From CAIYPG01 sp903864555 (GTDB lineage: Bacteria > Pseudomonadota > Gammaproteobacteria > Burkholderiales > SG8-39): a DNA stretch of 64,000 bases. The DNA lies in the NCBI GenBank assembly GCA_947474715.1, contig CANJJT010000005.1, positions 47,503-111,502 on the forward strand. The letters run 5' to 3'. Position numbers and translations under genes: made by a program. Below, one piece after another: positions 45,247 to 53,840 of this stretch. Each line of letters starts with the position of its first letter. Positions within the stretch are counted from its first letter, which is position 1. Under the pieces are notes generated by a model. That model made no database searches and was not told where the DNA came from. It saw only the letters and a list, made by a program, of their open reading frames with translations.

Positions 45247-46971
45247 TCAGCGTGACTTTTCCCGCAATGCCTTCCAGTTTTTCGGCAGCTTGATCTTGCG
45301 CGCCACAGGATAGCCGCCGTAGCCGTTGTGGCCGAAGATGTAGGCGCTGTTGCGCGCCGGATCGCCGGTCACCGTGACCAGGAAGTCCTCGGCTTCCCAC
45401 ACGATGGGCACCAGACGCTCAGGATCGTCGGACTCGTGGAATGCCCTGGGCAGCCGTCCCAGCCGCGCTTCGACTCCGATGTCCCAGATGCCCTTCTGCG
45501 TCCAGTCGCGCAGGATCCTTTCGACGTGATGGGCGGGCAGGCGAGCTTTGTCGAACAGGGCCTGCTTGAAATCGCGCTTGCTCCAGCCACCGGCGACCAT
45601 GGTGCGCGCGAGGATGGGCGAGAGCAGGATGAGCGGGCGCAATGAGCCTTCGGTGACGCCGATGGTGAAGGTGAGGTGCCACAGGTGCTGGCGCGCCACG
45701 AATTCGGCCAGGTAGGGCAGCATCTCCTGCGGCGTGCTGCCGCCCACCGATCCGATGTGGTTGCCTCCGGCATAACGCGCGATGGTCACGGTGTTGTCGC
45801 CGGCTTCGAATCCCATCTCCACGCTGTTGGGCTCCCAGCCGATTTCCTTCACCACGTCTTCGTTTTCCGCCACCACCACGCGCCAGGTGTTGCCGAAGCT
45901 GCCCTTGTCGTTCTTGTGCAGCAGGAAGCCGGCGACATTGCGCAGGTACAGGCGCCAGAAGCGGCCGATGGCGGTGTTGGCGCGGATGCCGTCACGCATC
46001 ACGCCCTGGGTGTAGTTGAAACCCAGTTCCCGGATGATGGGGCCGTTGATAGTGATGAGGGTGTCGCTGCCGGGTGTGTTGCCGCTGTGCTCCACGCCGT
46101 AGTAGGGATCGGCCATGGCTTCCACCAGCGCCAACAGCACCGGCATGTATTCGGGCAGACAGCCGGCCATGACGCCGTTGACGGCCACGCTCCAGACGGT
46201 GGCGGCGCGGTGGTCGGGCGGCAGGATGCCCAGCACTTCATCCGGATCGCGGTCGGTGAAACGCAGGAAGGCCTCGACGCGCTCGCGCGTGGGCGGGCGG
46301 AACGGCAGGCCGTCGGAGAGTTCATTACGATAGAAATGCTCGTCGATCTCGTCCAGTGTGCCGCGGAAGATGATGTCGCGTGCGCCGGGTTCGGTGGCCA
46401 TGCTGCCCGGCGCGGGCGTTTCCAGCAGGTTGTTGATGACGTCGAAGAGCGTCACCTCCAGCGTGTTGCGCCGCAGTTCTTCCGCGCTCTGCACGCCGGG
46501 ATGGCCGGGGAATTTCGCAACGGGCAGGGTGGGCGTGCCCTGGCCGGTGGCGGCTGCCGCTGCCAGGCCGAGGAAGCCCTCGCCGACGATGGAGGAGGAG
46601 GGGACGCCTGCCGCTTCCGCTGCCGCACTGGCCCGCAACACGGCGGGCGTGCAACTGCCTCAACAGCCGATGGCGGTAATGACGGCATCGGCTCCCAGTT
46701 CGCGAAAGCGCGAGGGGAGCGAGGCCACCACCTGTTTGTCTTCCGCGCCGTGGATGCTGCCGAACTCGCGCCAGCTCACGATGTTGATGCCGGGAAAGCG
46801 CGCCCGCAGGCCTTCGTCCAGACTGCGAAACATCTCGTCGCCGCGAAAGAGGTAGTCCCACAACTGAACGACGGTCTTGCCGTTGAGCGTGTCCAGGCGC
46901 TTTGCCAGCGGTTTCAACTGCGTCTGGCGCGGGCTGCGTGGCCAGAGGACCTCATATTCCTGTTCGCGCAT
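45247..46971 (-). CDS. UGSC-family selenoprotein, TGA read as selenocysteine
   Basis: One reading frame of 574 residues with an in-frame TGA at 46660-46662 (codon 104). The motif across it is Cys103-TGA-Gly-Ser-Cys107, the U-G-S-C signature of a known (seleno)protein family in which U is Sec or Cys. The N-terminal 103 residues end in GADAVITAIGC, and the frame continues at once as GSCTPAVLRASAAAEAAG. A SECIS-like stem-loop follows the TGA. The only nearby restart, GTG at 46641, has no ribosome site and would cut the motif. The roughly 370-residue C-terminal part has no function I recognise. It is 36 bp downstream of a Bug receptor gene. A redox or reductase-like role is inferred. An inactivated gene is the main alternative. 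Confidence 0.82.
46625..46659 (-). promoter_or_regulatory. Candidate bacterial SECIS element
   Basis: Immediately after the TGA, 7 nt (GGCAGTT) lead into GCAC-GCCCGC, loop CGTGTT, then GCGGGC-CA-GTGC: a 6-bp upper and a 4-bp lower stem with a 2-nt bulge. The apical loop starts 17 nt after the TGA and has G at its second position. Both fit the published bacterial SECIS pattern (loop roughly 16-37 nt downstream, G in the first two loop bases). Confidence 0.75.
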
Positions 46972-47007
46972 ATTGGTTTGTTCCTTAATCCTCTTGAGGA
47001 ATGGGGG

Positions 47008-48033
47008 TCAGTTGGCTTTCAGTCCGATGGCTTTGGCCAGCCCGGTCCATAGCGGCACCTGCACATTCAACCAGCGGCTGAATTCCTCCACGCTCATGTC
47101 GGAGGATTCGGTGCCGTCGGCGGCGAGGCGTGCACGTGAATCCGGGGCATTCATGCCGCGCACGATTTCGCGATTGAGCCGTGTGACGACGGCTGCCGGC
47201 GTGCGCGCCGGAACGAAGATGCCCTGGAAGGAGCCGACTTCGAAGCCGGCCAGGCCCGCTTCGGATACGGTGGGCAGGTCCGGTGCGGCGGAGGAGCGCC
47301 GGTCACCGGTGGTGGCCAGGGCGCGCAGCTTGCCCGATTTGACGTGGCCCACCGCCGAGGAAATGCTGGCAAAGCTCAATTGCACGCGGCCGCCAAGCAG
47401 GTCGGTCATGACGGTGGCGGCGCTCTTGTAGGGTACGTGGATCATGCGCGTGCCGGTCATCTTCTGGAACATTTCGCCGCCCATGTGTCCGGCGCTGCCA
47501 TAGGCGGAGGAGCCGAAATTGAGTTCGCCGGGTTTGGCCTTGGCCAGTTCCACCAGTTCCGCGACGGTTTTTGCCGGCAGGCCGGGATACACCACCAGCA
47601 TCGAGGGAGCATTGGCTGCGCGTGCCACGGGTGCCATGTCCTTCATGGGATCAAAGCTGAGTTCGGGGTAGAGCGCCGTCAGCACCAGGAAGGAGGTGCC
47701 GACGATCATCAGGGTGTGGCCGTCCGGCGCTGACTTGACCACCGTCTCCATGGCCGTGATGCCGCCGCCACCCACGCGGTTTTCCACGACCATCGGCTGG
47801 CCCATGGATTCGCCCAGTTTCTGGGAGATGATGCGCGCCACCATGTCGGTGGCCCCGCCCGGCGGCTGGCCGGCCAGCAGGCGCAGGGGGCGGGCAGGGA
47901 AGTTCTGTGTCGGGGCCTGGGCCAGCGCGTGTGATGCGGGCAGTGTGGTCAGCGCGGCAATAGTGGCAATAGGGGCCACGGCGGCAAACAGCACGGCTGC
48001 AAGCGGCGCTGTAACGGGGCGATGTCTGTTCAT
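47008..48033 (-). CDS. Bug/TctC-family periplasmic solute-binding protein 3
   Basis: A 341-residue Bug receptor with a signal peptide (about 1-40, ending HALAQAP). Features include NFPARPLRLLAGQPPGGATDMVARI, VVENRVGGGGITAME and FGSSAYGSAGHMGGEMF. It precedes the UGSC selenoprotein gene by 36 bp, so the two are probably one transcript and this receptor may deliver its substrate. No membrane subunits nearby. Confidence 0.9.
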   Translation of the reverse strand: MNRHRPVTAPLAAVLFAAVAPIATIAALTTLPASHALAQAPTQNFPARPLRLLAGQPPGGATDMVARIISQKLGESMGQPMVVENRVGGGGITAMETVVKSAPDGHTLMIVGTSFLVLTALYPELSFDPMKDMAPVARAANAPSMLVVYPGLPAKTVAELVELAKAKPGELNFGSSAYGSAGHMGGEMFQKMTGTRMIHVPYKSAATVMTDLLGGRVQLSFASISSAVGHVKSGKLRALATTGDRRSSAAPDLPTVSEAGLAGFEVGSFQGIFVPARTPAAVVTRLNREIVRGMNAPDSRARLAADGTESSDMSVEEFSRWLNVQVPLWTGLAKAIGLKAN

Positions 48034-48154
48034 GTTCCTCTCCTTTTACGGGCGACCTCTGTCCGGGCCAGCCTCGTCGCAAGCATAGTCGATGAAGCGC
48101 TTCGGCGTGGATAGGGCGCCGGGCAAGCCGGCTGCACGCCGCCAGGCGCGCGGA

Positions 48155-49234
48155 TTATCGGCCCGGGGGAAAAGCGACGATGTGATCGACGTTCAGGCGG
48201 ATGCCGATGCGCTCGCCAATGGCGTGGTCGTGGTGGCTGGGCACCAGGGCCAGCACGTTGTGGCCGCTGTCCAGTGTCAGGGTGTAGAGGATCTGCGCGC
48301 CGCGGAAGGCCTTCTTGGCCACCTGGGCGCTCATGCTGCTGGCGTCATCGTGGATGATGTCATCGGGGCGCAGCAGCACGTCCACCATGCAGCCCTTGCC
48401 GCATTGTTCACAGCCCATGGCGCAGGTATCGGGCAGGGCGCCGTGGAGCAGGCCCAGCTCGATGCGGATCTGCTGCGATGGCAATACCGACCCTGGTATG
48501 AAGGCGCCTTCGCCGACGAAATCGGCGACGAAGCGCGTGGCGGGGCGGTGGTAGATGCTGTAGGCGTCGTCCCATTGTTCGATGCGGCCGGCATGCATGA
48601 CGCCGATTTCGTCGGCGATGGCGAAGGCTTCCTGCTGGTCGTGGGTGACCAGGATGGCCGTGGTGTTACTGGTCTTGATGATGTCGCGGACTTCCTGGGC
48701 CAGCCGCGTGCGCAGTTCGACGTCGAGATTGGAGAAGGGTTCGTCGAGCAGCACCAGTTCCGGTTCCGGCGCCAGCGCGCGTGCCAGGGCGACGCGTTGC
48801 TGCTGTCCGCCGGAGAGTTCATGCGGGTACTTTTTCTCGTGGGCACTCAGGCCCACCGACGCCAGCAGGCTGGACACCCTTTCCTTGCGCGCATCGCGCG
48901 CGAGGTGGCCCAGACCGAAGGCGACGTTCTGGGCGACGGTCAGATGGGGAAACAGTGCGTAATCCTGGAACACCATGCCGATGCGGCGCTGCTCGGGTGG
49001 GGCCAGCACGCCGGGCGCCGAGACGATACGTCCGGCCAGCCGGATCTGCCCCTGGCTGACCGGCTCGAAGCCTGCAATGGCGCGCAGGGCCGTGGTCTTG
49101 CCGCAACCACTCTTGCCGAGCAGGCAGCCGATGGTGCCGGGGGCAAGCTGCAGGGACAGGCCGCGCACGACGGCCCGGCTGCCGTAGGCAACATGGATAT
49201 CGTTCAGCGCCAGCAGGGGTTCTGCGATGCTCAT
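48155..49234 (-). CDS. fbpC: Ferric iron ABC transporter ATP-binding protein FbpC
   Basis: A 359-residue CUT1/Fe3+-type ATPase. Walker A LLGKSGCGKTTALRAI, Q-loop MVFQDYALFPH, signature HELSGGQQQRVALARAL, Walker B LVLLDEPFSNLD, and a C-terminal regulatory domain. That domain carries a four-cysteine motif C-x3-C-x2-C-x3-C (Cys271, 275, 278, 282), possibly a metal or Fe-S sensor. Start at the ATG at 49234. It is divergent from the permease gene fbpB. Confidence 0.88.
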   Translation of the reverse strand: MSIAEPLLALNDIHVAYGSRAVVRGLSLQLAPGTIGCLLGKSGCGKTTALRAIAGFEPVSQGQIRLAGRIVSAPGVLAPPEQRRIGMVFQDYALFPHLTVAQNVAFGLGHLARDARKERVSSLLASVGLSAHEKKYPHELSGGQQQRVALARALAPEPELVLLDEPFSNLDVELRTRLAQEVRDIIKTSNTTAILVTHDQQEAFAIADEIGVMHAGRIEQWDDAYSIYHRPATRFVADFVGEGAFIPGSVLPSQQIRIELGLLHGALPDTCAMGCEQCGKGCMVDVLLRPDDIIHDDASSMSAQVAKKAFRGAQILYTLTLDSGHNVLALVPSHHDHAIGERIGIRLNVDHIVAFPPGR

Positions 49235-49382
49235 GCGACTTATTATAGCGTTCGGCAGCCGGAAAACATTGCTACAATTCCTTGAAATATTTCGAAGAAT
49301 CAATCGCTTTGATCAAGTTGGCGGGGATGCGTCGGGGGGTGTGGCAGCGGGGCACGATACCGTCGCGGGCGAAAGTGCGGCC

Positions 49383-51065
49383 ATGAGCGGGGGGCGCTCA
49401 CGTCCGCTGGGATGGGCTGCCTGGGCAGCCATGCTCATTGCAGCGGTGCTGTCCCTGCCCATCCTGGTGGTGCTGGCCCAGGTGTTCATGCCGGCGCAAG
49501 GGGCCTGGTCGCATCTGCTGCAGACGGTGCTGCCCGATTATGTCGGCACCACGCTGCTGTTGCTGCTGGGGGTGGCGATAGGGGTGAGCGCGATCGGCAT
49601 TTTTGCCGCCTGGTTCGTGGCCTGGTTTCGCTTCCCGGGGCGCGTCTGGCTGGAATGGGCGCTGGTGTTGCCGCTGGCCATGCCGGCCTACGTGATGGCC
49701 TATGCCTATACCGATTTCCTGCAGGTTTCCGGTCCGGTGCAGACGCTGCTGCGCAGTGTGACCGGCTGGGGGGTGCACGATTACTGGTTTCCCGAGGTGC
49801 GCTCCACCTGGGGAGCGATCGCGATGTTTTCCTTCGTCCTCTATCCCTATGTCTACCTGATCGCGCGATCCGCCTTCCTTGAGCAATCGCTCAGCCTGAT
49901 CGAGGCCGGCCGCCAGATGGGACGTGGCGTGTGGGGGACCTTCTTCAGCATCGGCCTGCCGCTGGCGCGGCCGGCGATTGTTGCAGGCGCATCGCTGGCC
50001 CTGATGGAAACCCTGGCCGATTTCGGCACCGTGTCCTACTTCGCCGTGAACACCTTCACCGCCGGCATCTACCGCGCCTGGTATTCGCTGGGGGATGCCG
50101 TGGCCGCGGCGCAGTTGTCGGCGGTGCTGCTGTCGTTCGTGGCGGTGCTGCTGTTTGTGGAACGCTGGAATCGCGGCCGCGCTGGTTTCTACAATGTGGC
50201 CTCACGCACCGTGGACAGGCCGTATGCCCTGGCCGGGTGGCGTGCCTGGCTGGTCAGTGTGTTGTGCGTGGTGCCTGTGGTCATGGGTTTCCTGCTGCCG
50301 CTGTTGATTCTTGCACGCGTTATCTGGCTGGAGCCGGAGCCGCTGTTTACCACGCGCTTTTTCGGACTGGTGGGCAACAGCGTGACGCTGGCCGGCATCA
50401 CCTCGGTAGCGGCCATCCTGCTGGCACTGCTGCTGGCCTATGCCGCGAGGCTGTCGCGCGCCCGGCCGGCTGTGGTGGCCAACCGCATTGCCGGGCTCGG
50501 GTATGCCATGCCCGGTGCCGTGATTGCCGTGGGCATCCTGGTGCCGGTGACGCGGCTGGATAACCTGATCGCCGACTGGGCCCAGGCCCATCTGGGCATC
50601 GAACTTGGCCTGCTGCTGACGGGCAGCATCGCGGCATTGATTTATGCCTACCTGGTGCGCTTTCTGGCAGTGGCCCTGCAGCCGGTGGAGGCGGGACTTT
50701 CCAAGATACGGCCAAGCATGGAGGACGCCGCACGCAGCCTCGGCTTGTCGCCTGCGCGCACGCTGTGGCGGGTGCATGTGCCGATGCTGGGCGGCAGCCT
50801 GCTGGCCGCGGGCCTGATGGTGTTCGTGGATGTGATGAAGGAGCTGCCGGCCACCTTTGCCATGCGCCCCTTCAATTTCGACACACTCGCGGTGCAGGCC
50901 TACAACATGGCCAAGGACGAGCGTCTTGCCGAAGCGGCGGCTGCCTCGCTGGTCATCGTCGTTGTGGGGCTGTTGCCTTTGCTGGTGCTGGCCTATTCGC
51001 TGTCACGCCGGCGTGCAGGGCATGCCGTCATGACCGAGCCGGTCGCCATGGCACCGGCCGGATAG
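49383..51065 (+). CDS. fbpB: Ferric iron ABC transporter permease FbpB
   Basis: About 560 residues from the ATG at 49383, a fused double permease with roughly 12 membrane spans. Two EAA-type loops that contact the ATPase are visible: EAGRQMGRGVWGTFFSIGLP and DAARSLGLSPARTLWRVHVP. The frame stays open upstream but overlaps the fbpC start. The 148-bp fbpC-fbpB gap holds a TACAAT-like -10 and a near-palindrome around GAAATATTTC (49285-49294). Confidence 0.9.
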   Translation: MSGGRSRPLGWAAWAAMLIAAVLSLPILVVLAQVFMPAQGAWSHLLQTVLPDYVGTTLLLLLGVAIGVSAIGIFAAWFVAWFRFPGRVWLEWALVLPLAMPAYVMAYAYTDFLQVSGPVQTLLRSVTGWGVHDYWFPEVRSTWGAIAMFSFVLYPYVYLIARSAFLEQSLSLIEAGRQMGRGVWGTFFSIGLPLARPAIVAGASLALMETLADFGTVSYFAVNTFTAGIYRAWYSLGDAVAAAQLSAVLLSFVAVLLFVERWNRGRAGFYNVASRTVDRPYALAGWRAWLVSVLCVVPVVMGFLLPLLILARVIWLEPEPLFTTRFFGLVGNSVTLAGITSVAAILLALLLAYAARLSRARPAVVANRIAGLGYAMPGAVIAVGILVPVTRLDNLIADWAQAHLGIELGLLLTGSIAALIYAYLVRFLAVALQPVEAGLSKIRPSMEDAARSLGLSPARTLWRVHVPMLGGSLLAAGLMVFVDVMKELPATFAMRPFNFDTLAVQAYNMAKDERLAEAAAASLVIVVVGLLPLLVLAYSLSRRRAGHAVMTEPVAMAPAG

Positions 51066-51086
51066 TCGACACGGGGCAGGGAGGTC

Positions 51087-51294
51087 TACCCCCTTGTCAA
51101 AGGGGGCCGACTCGTGAGCGCAGCGAACGAGCGGGGGGATTTTCTCCCGCTGCGCTGATCTGTCCCTGCCTGCCATGCAACAACCGTGATCGGGACTGCC
51201 AAGATCTGACCCAATCGGGCATCCGCCTCGTTGGCCAAAATCCCCCCGCTCGGCCTGACGGCCGAGTCGGCCCCCTTTGACAAGGGGGTTAACG
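51087..51294. repeat. Intergenic inverted-repeat element, copy D
   Basis: Left arm 51087-51142 with hairpin CTCGT...ACGAG (51111-51131); right arm 51237-51294 with CTCGGCC-tgac-GGCCGAG (51249-51266). It fills most of the gap between the convergent fbpB and fbpA genes. With about 95 bp between the arms it is the shortest of the four copies. Confidence 0.9.
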
Positions 51295-51339
51295 CCGACC
51301 TGCCCGCGGGAGTTGCATCCCCGGAATTCGGCAACGGGC

Positions 51340-52374
51340 CTATTTGAACCCAGCGCGATCGGCGATGCGCTGTGCGGCAGGCTGATTGCGCCCGATGGCC
51401 GAGATATTGATCGGGTCCATCTTGAACTTGCCAAAGGATTCCAGGGCCGGATTGGCAATCTTCACGCCTGCGACGACCGGCCACTCGTTGTTGCCTTCCG
51501 CGAAATAGCGCTGTGCCTCGTCCCCGGCCAGGTATTCCATGAACCTGATGGCCGCTTCACGATGCGGTGCATGCCGCAGGACGCCGCCACCGGAGATGTT
51601 GACGTGGGTGCCGCGGTTGTCTTGGTTGGGGAAGACCACAGCCAGCTTGTCGGCGGCGGCCTTGTCGTCCGGCTTGGTCGAGCGCATCAGACGGGCGATG
51701 TAGTAGGTGTTGGCCACGGCAATCTTGCAGGCGCCGGCGGCGGCGGCGGTGAGTTGGTCGGTGTCGCCACCCTTGGGGTCACGGGCGAGGTTGGTTTTCA
51801 GTCCGTTGACCCAGGTTTCAGCCTTCGCTTCGTCGGTGTGGGCAATCAGGCTGGCCAGCAAGGACAGGTTGTACGGGTGTGTCGAGGAGCGGATGCAGAT
51901 GGCGTTCTTCCATTTTGTCGCGGCCAGATCCTCGTAGTTGCGCAGTTCGCCCGGCTTGACCTCGGCCTTGTTGTAGGCAATCACGCGGGCTCTCATGGAG
52001 AAGCCGAAATACTTGCCTTCCGGATCGCGCAGGGCGGCCGGGATGCGATTTTCCAGGACGATGGATTTCACGGGGGCGAACAAGCCGGCCTGGTCGGCTT
52101 TCCAGATGCGGCCGATGTCTACGGTGATGAACAGATCCGCGGGGCTGCGGGCGCCTTCATTGCGGATACGCTCGAACAGCGCATCCTCGCCGCCTTCGAT
52201 GCGGTTGATCTTGATGCCGGTCTGCCGGGTGAAATTCGAGTACATCGCCTCGTCGGTTGAGTAGTGGCGGGCGGTGTACAGGTTGAGCACCTGTTCCTGG
52301 GCGTTTGCAGACAGGGACAGGGTGCCTGCCCCCATCAGCAGGGCGAACGGCAGAAGATGCGTGCGGAGCGTCAT
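51340..52374 (-). CDS. fbpA: Periplasmic ferric iron-binding protein FbpA
   Basis: A 344-residue transferrin-like binding protein. Signal peptide about 1-26 (LSLSANAQEQ). Iron-ligand candidates are the early Tyr in LYTARHYSTDEAM and the tandem tyrosines in VANTYYIARLMRS. It feeds iron to FbpBC. It is separated from fbpB by repeat D and transcribed towards it. A Fur-like box lies 41 bp upstream of the ATG. Confidence 0.92.
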   Translation of the reverse strand: MTLRTHLLPFALLMGAGTLSLSANAQEQVLNLYTARHYSTDEAMYSNFTRQTGIKINRIEGGEDALFERIRNEGARSPADLFITVDIGRIWKADQAGLFAPVKSIVLENRIPAALRDPEGKYFGFSMRARVIAYNKAEVKPGELRNYEDLAATKWKNAICIRSSTHPYNLSLLASLIAHTDEAKAETWVNGLKTNLARDPKGGDTDQLTAAAAGACKIAVANTYYIARLMRSTKPDDKAAADKLAVVFPNQDNRGTHVNISGGGVLRHAPHREAAIRFMEYLAGDEAQRYFAEGNNEWPVVAGVKIANPALESFGKFKMDPINISAIGRNQPAAQRIADRAGFK

Positions 52375-52415
52375 GGCGTGATGTTTCCCGGCGTGAGAAT
52401 GGCGTCAATAATAAT

Positions 52416-52434
52416 GGGAATGATTCTCAATTGC
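52416..52434 (-). promoter_or_regulatory. Fur box upstream of fbpA
   Basis: GCAATTGAGAATCATTCCC on the minus strand matches 13 of 19 positions of the Fur consensus, including the central GA-AATCATT. The flanks are AT-rich (AATAATAAT). It fits iron repression of fbpA. Confidence 0.7.
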
Positions 52435-52454
52435 AATAATGGCTCCGGAAGCCC

Positions 52455-53840
52455 TCAGGGCAGCAGGTCGCCGGACCGCAGTGCCGTGGAGAAGGCCTTC
52501 AGGTCGGTCGAGGCGGGCAGGGCGCGGGCCGCCGTACGGATGTCCTCGATGGCGGCGGGGTCCTTGACGGGGGCCGCGAGCTTGGCAAATTTCCCCTCCA
52601 GTTCGTCAAAATCGAGGGGGTCGGCCACGGTCCCCTTGGGGTCGATGACGGTGCGCTCCAGCGTCCGGCCATCCCGGGTCCTGACGATGACCCGCGCGGC
52701 AAAATGCGCCGGAAAGAGCGCATTCATCTTGTCATCGACCTCCAGGCGGGTGCGGGCGGCGATGTGGCGGACATCCGGATCGAGCAGGTTCTCCTGGGCA
52801 TAGGCCTGCGGGTCGCGGGCATCGCGTGCAATGGCCACCCCGGCGCAGTACTGCAGGCTGTACTGGGCGTTCATGGGCTCGCGCGGATCGGGGTCGCTGT
52901 TCTGGTCGACGGCGCGTTCACCGGTGCAGATGATGATTTCCTCGACGTCGGTGATGCCAAGGCGGAACTCCGCCTTGAGTGACTCCAAAGCGTGCGATGT
53001 GGAATGCAGCAGGCCGCAACAGGGATAGGCCTTCACCCAGATGCGGGTGATGGCAAAGGACTTGCCCAGGTCCGTGTCCAGTGCTTCCGGTTGTATGTCC
53101 TTTCCACCGATCACCTCCAGCAGGCCGTAGCGGCCATCGACGCCGGCCAGCGGGCCGGAGAAGCCGCGCCGCGCCAACTCGCACGCCACGATGCCGGATT
53201 CTGCGGCATGTCCGGCATGCATGCGCTTGACCATGCCGCCGGTGCCCTGGGTGAAGGCCTTGATACCGGCCGACATCGAGCAGGCGATGCCCATGGCGGC
53301 GAGCAGGGTTTCTATCGGCAGCCGGTGCACGATGCCGGCGGCCACCGCCGATGCGATGGAGCCGGCGATACCGGTGGTGTGGAAGCCATTGGTGTTGTGC
53401 TCGGCGCCCAGGGCCAGTCCCAGCCTTTCCATGACTTCATAACCGGCGATGACGGCCATCAGCAGCCGTGCCCCGGATTCGCCCTTGTCTTCGGCTGCGG
53501 CCAGGGCCGCGGACACCACCACGGCGCCGGGATGGACCAGCGCACCCTGCATGATGTCGTCGAGTTCGAAGCCGTGGGTGGCTGTACCGTTGGCGAAGGC
53601 AGCCCGCGCCGGCGCGCAGGGCTGGGCCGAGCCGTAGAGCGTGGCCTGTCCGCGGCTGCCTTCGGCCAGGGCGAATTCCCGCGGGATGCGTCCCCAGGGT
53701 TGCATCGAGCCGTAGAGCCCGCACCCGACGTTGTCCAGCACGGCCATGCTGGCATGCGTGAGCAGCATGGGGTCGATGGTCTGGTGGTCCAGGCTGGTGA
53801 GGAAATTGATCAGACGGCCGGAGGCGTTGGCATTGCTCAT
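52455..53840 (-). CDS. MmgE/PrpD family protein 1
   Basis: A 461-residue member of the MmgE/PrpD family (2-methylcitrate dehydratase, cis-aconitate decarboxylase and uncharacterised enzymes). Family segments: GTATHGFELDDIMQGALVHPGAVV, GFHTTGIAGSIASAVAA, VKAYPCCGLLHSTSHAL. The start overlaps the preceding ferredoxin-fold gene by 4 bp (ATGA). No methylcitrate cycle genes are near, so a dehydratase or decarboxylase in another catabolic route is likelier. Confidence 0.9.
   Translation of the reverse strand: MSNANASGRLINFLTSLDHQTIDPMLLTHASMAVLDNVGCGLYGSMQPWGRIPREFALAEGSRGQATLYGSAQPCAPARAAFANGTATHGFELDDIMQGALVHPGAVVVSAALAAAEDKGESGARLLMAVIAGYEVMERLGLALGAEHNTNGFHTTGIAGSIASAVAAGIVHRLPIETLLAAMGIACSMSAGIKAFTQGTGGMVKRMHAGHAAESGIVACELARRGFSGPLAGVDGRYGLLEVIGGKDIQPEALDTDLGKSFAITRIWVKAYPCCGLLHSTSHALESLKAEFRLGITDVEEIIICTGERAVDQNSDPDPREPMNAQYSLQYCAGVAIARDARDPQAYAQENLLDPDVRHIAARTRLEVDDKMNALFPAHFAARVIVRTRDGRTLERTVIDPKGTVADPLDFDELEGKFAKLAAPVKDPAAIEDIRTAARALPASTDLKAFSTALRSGDLLP

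Noticed and set aside
46641..46971. Reading the TGA at 46660 as a true stop, giving a 103-residue protein and a separate 464-residue protein
   Set aside because: The TGA lies in the exact Cys-U-Gly-Ser-Cys motif, the frame continues without shift, a SECIS-like hairpin follows, and the GTG restart has no ribosome site.
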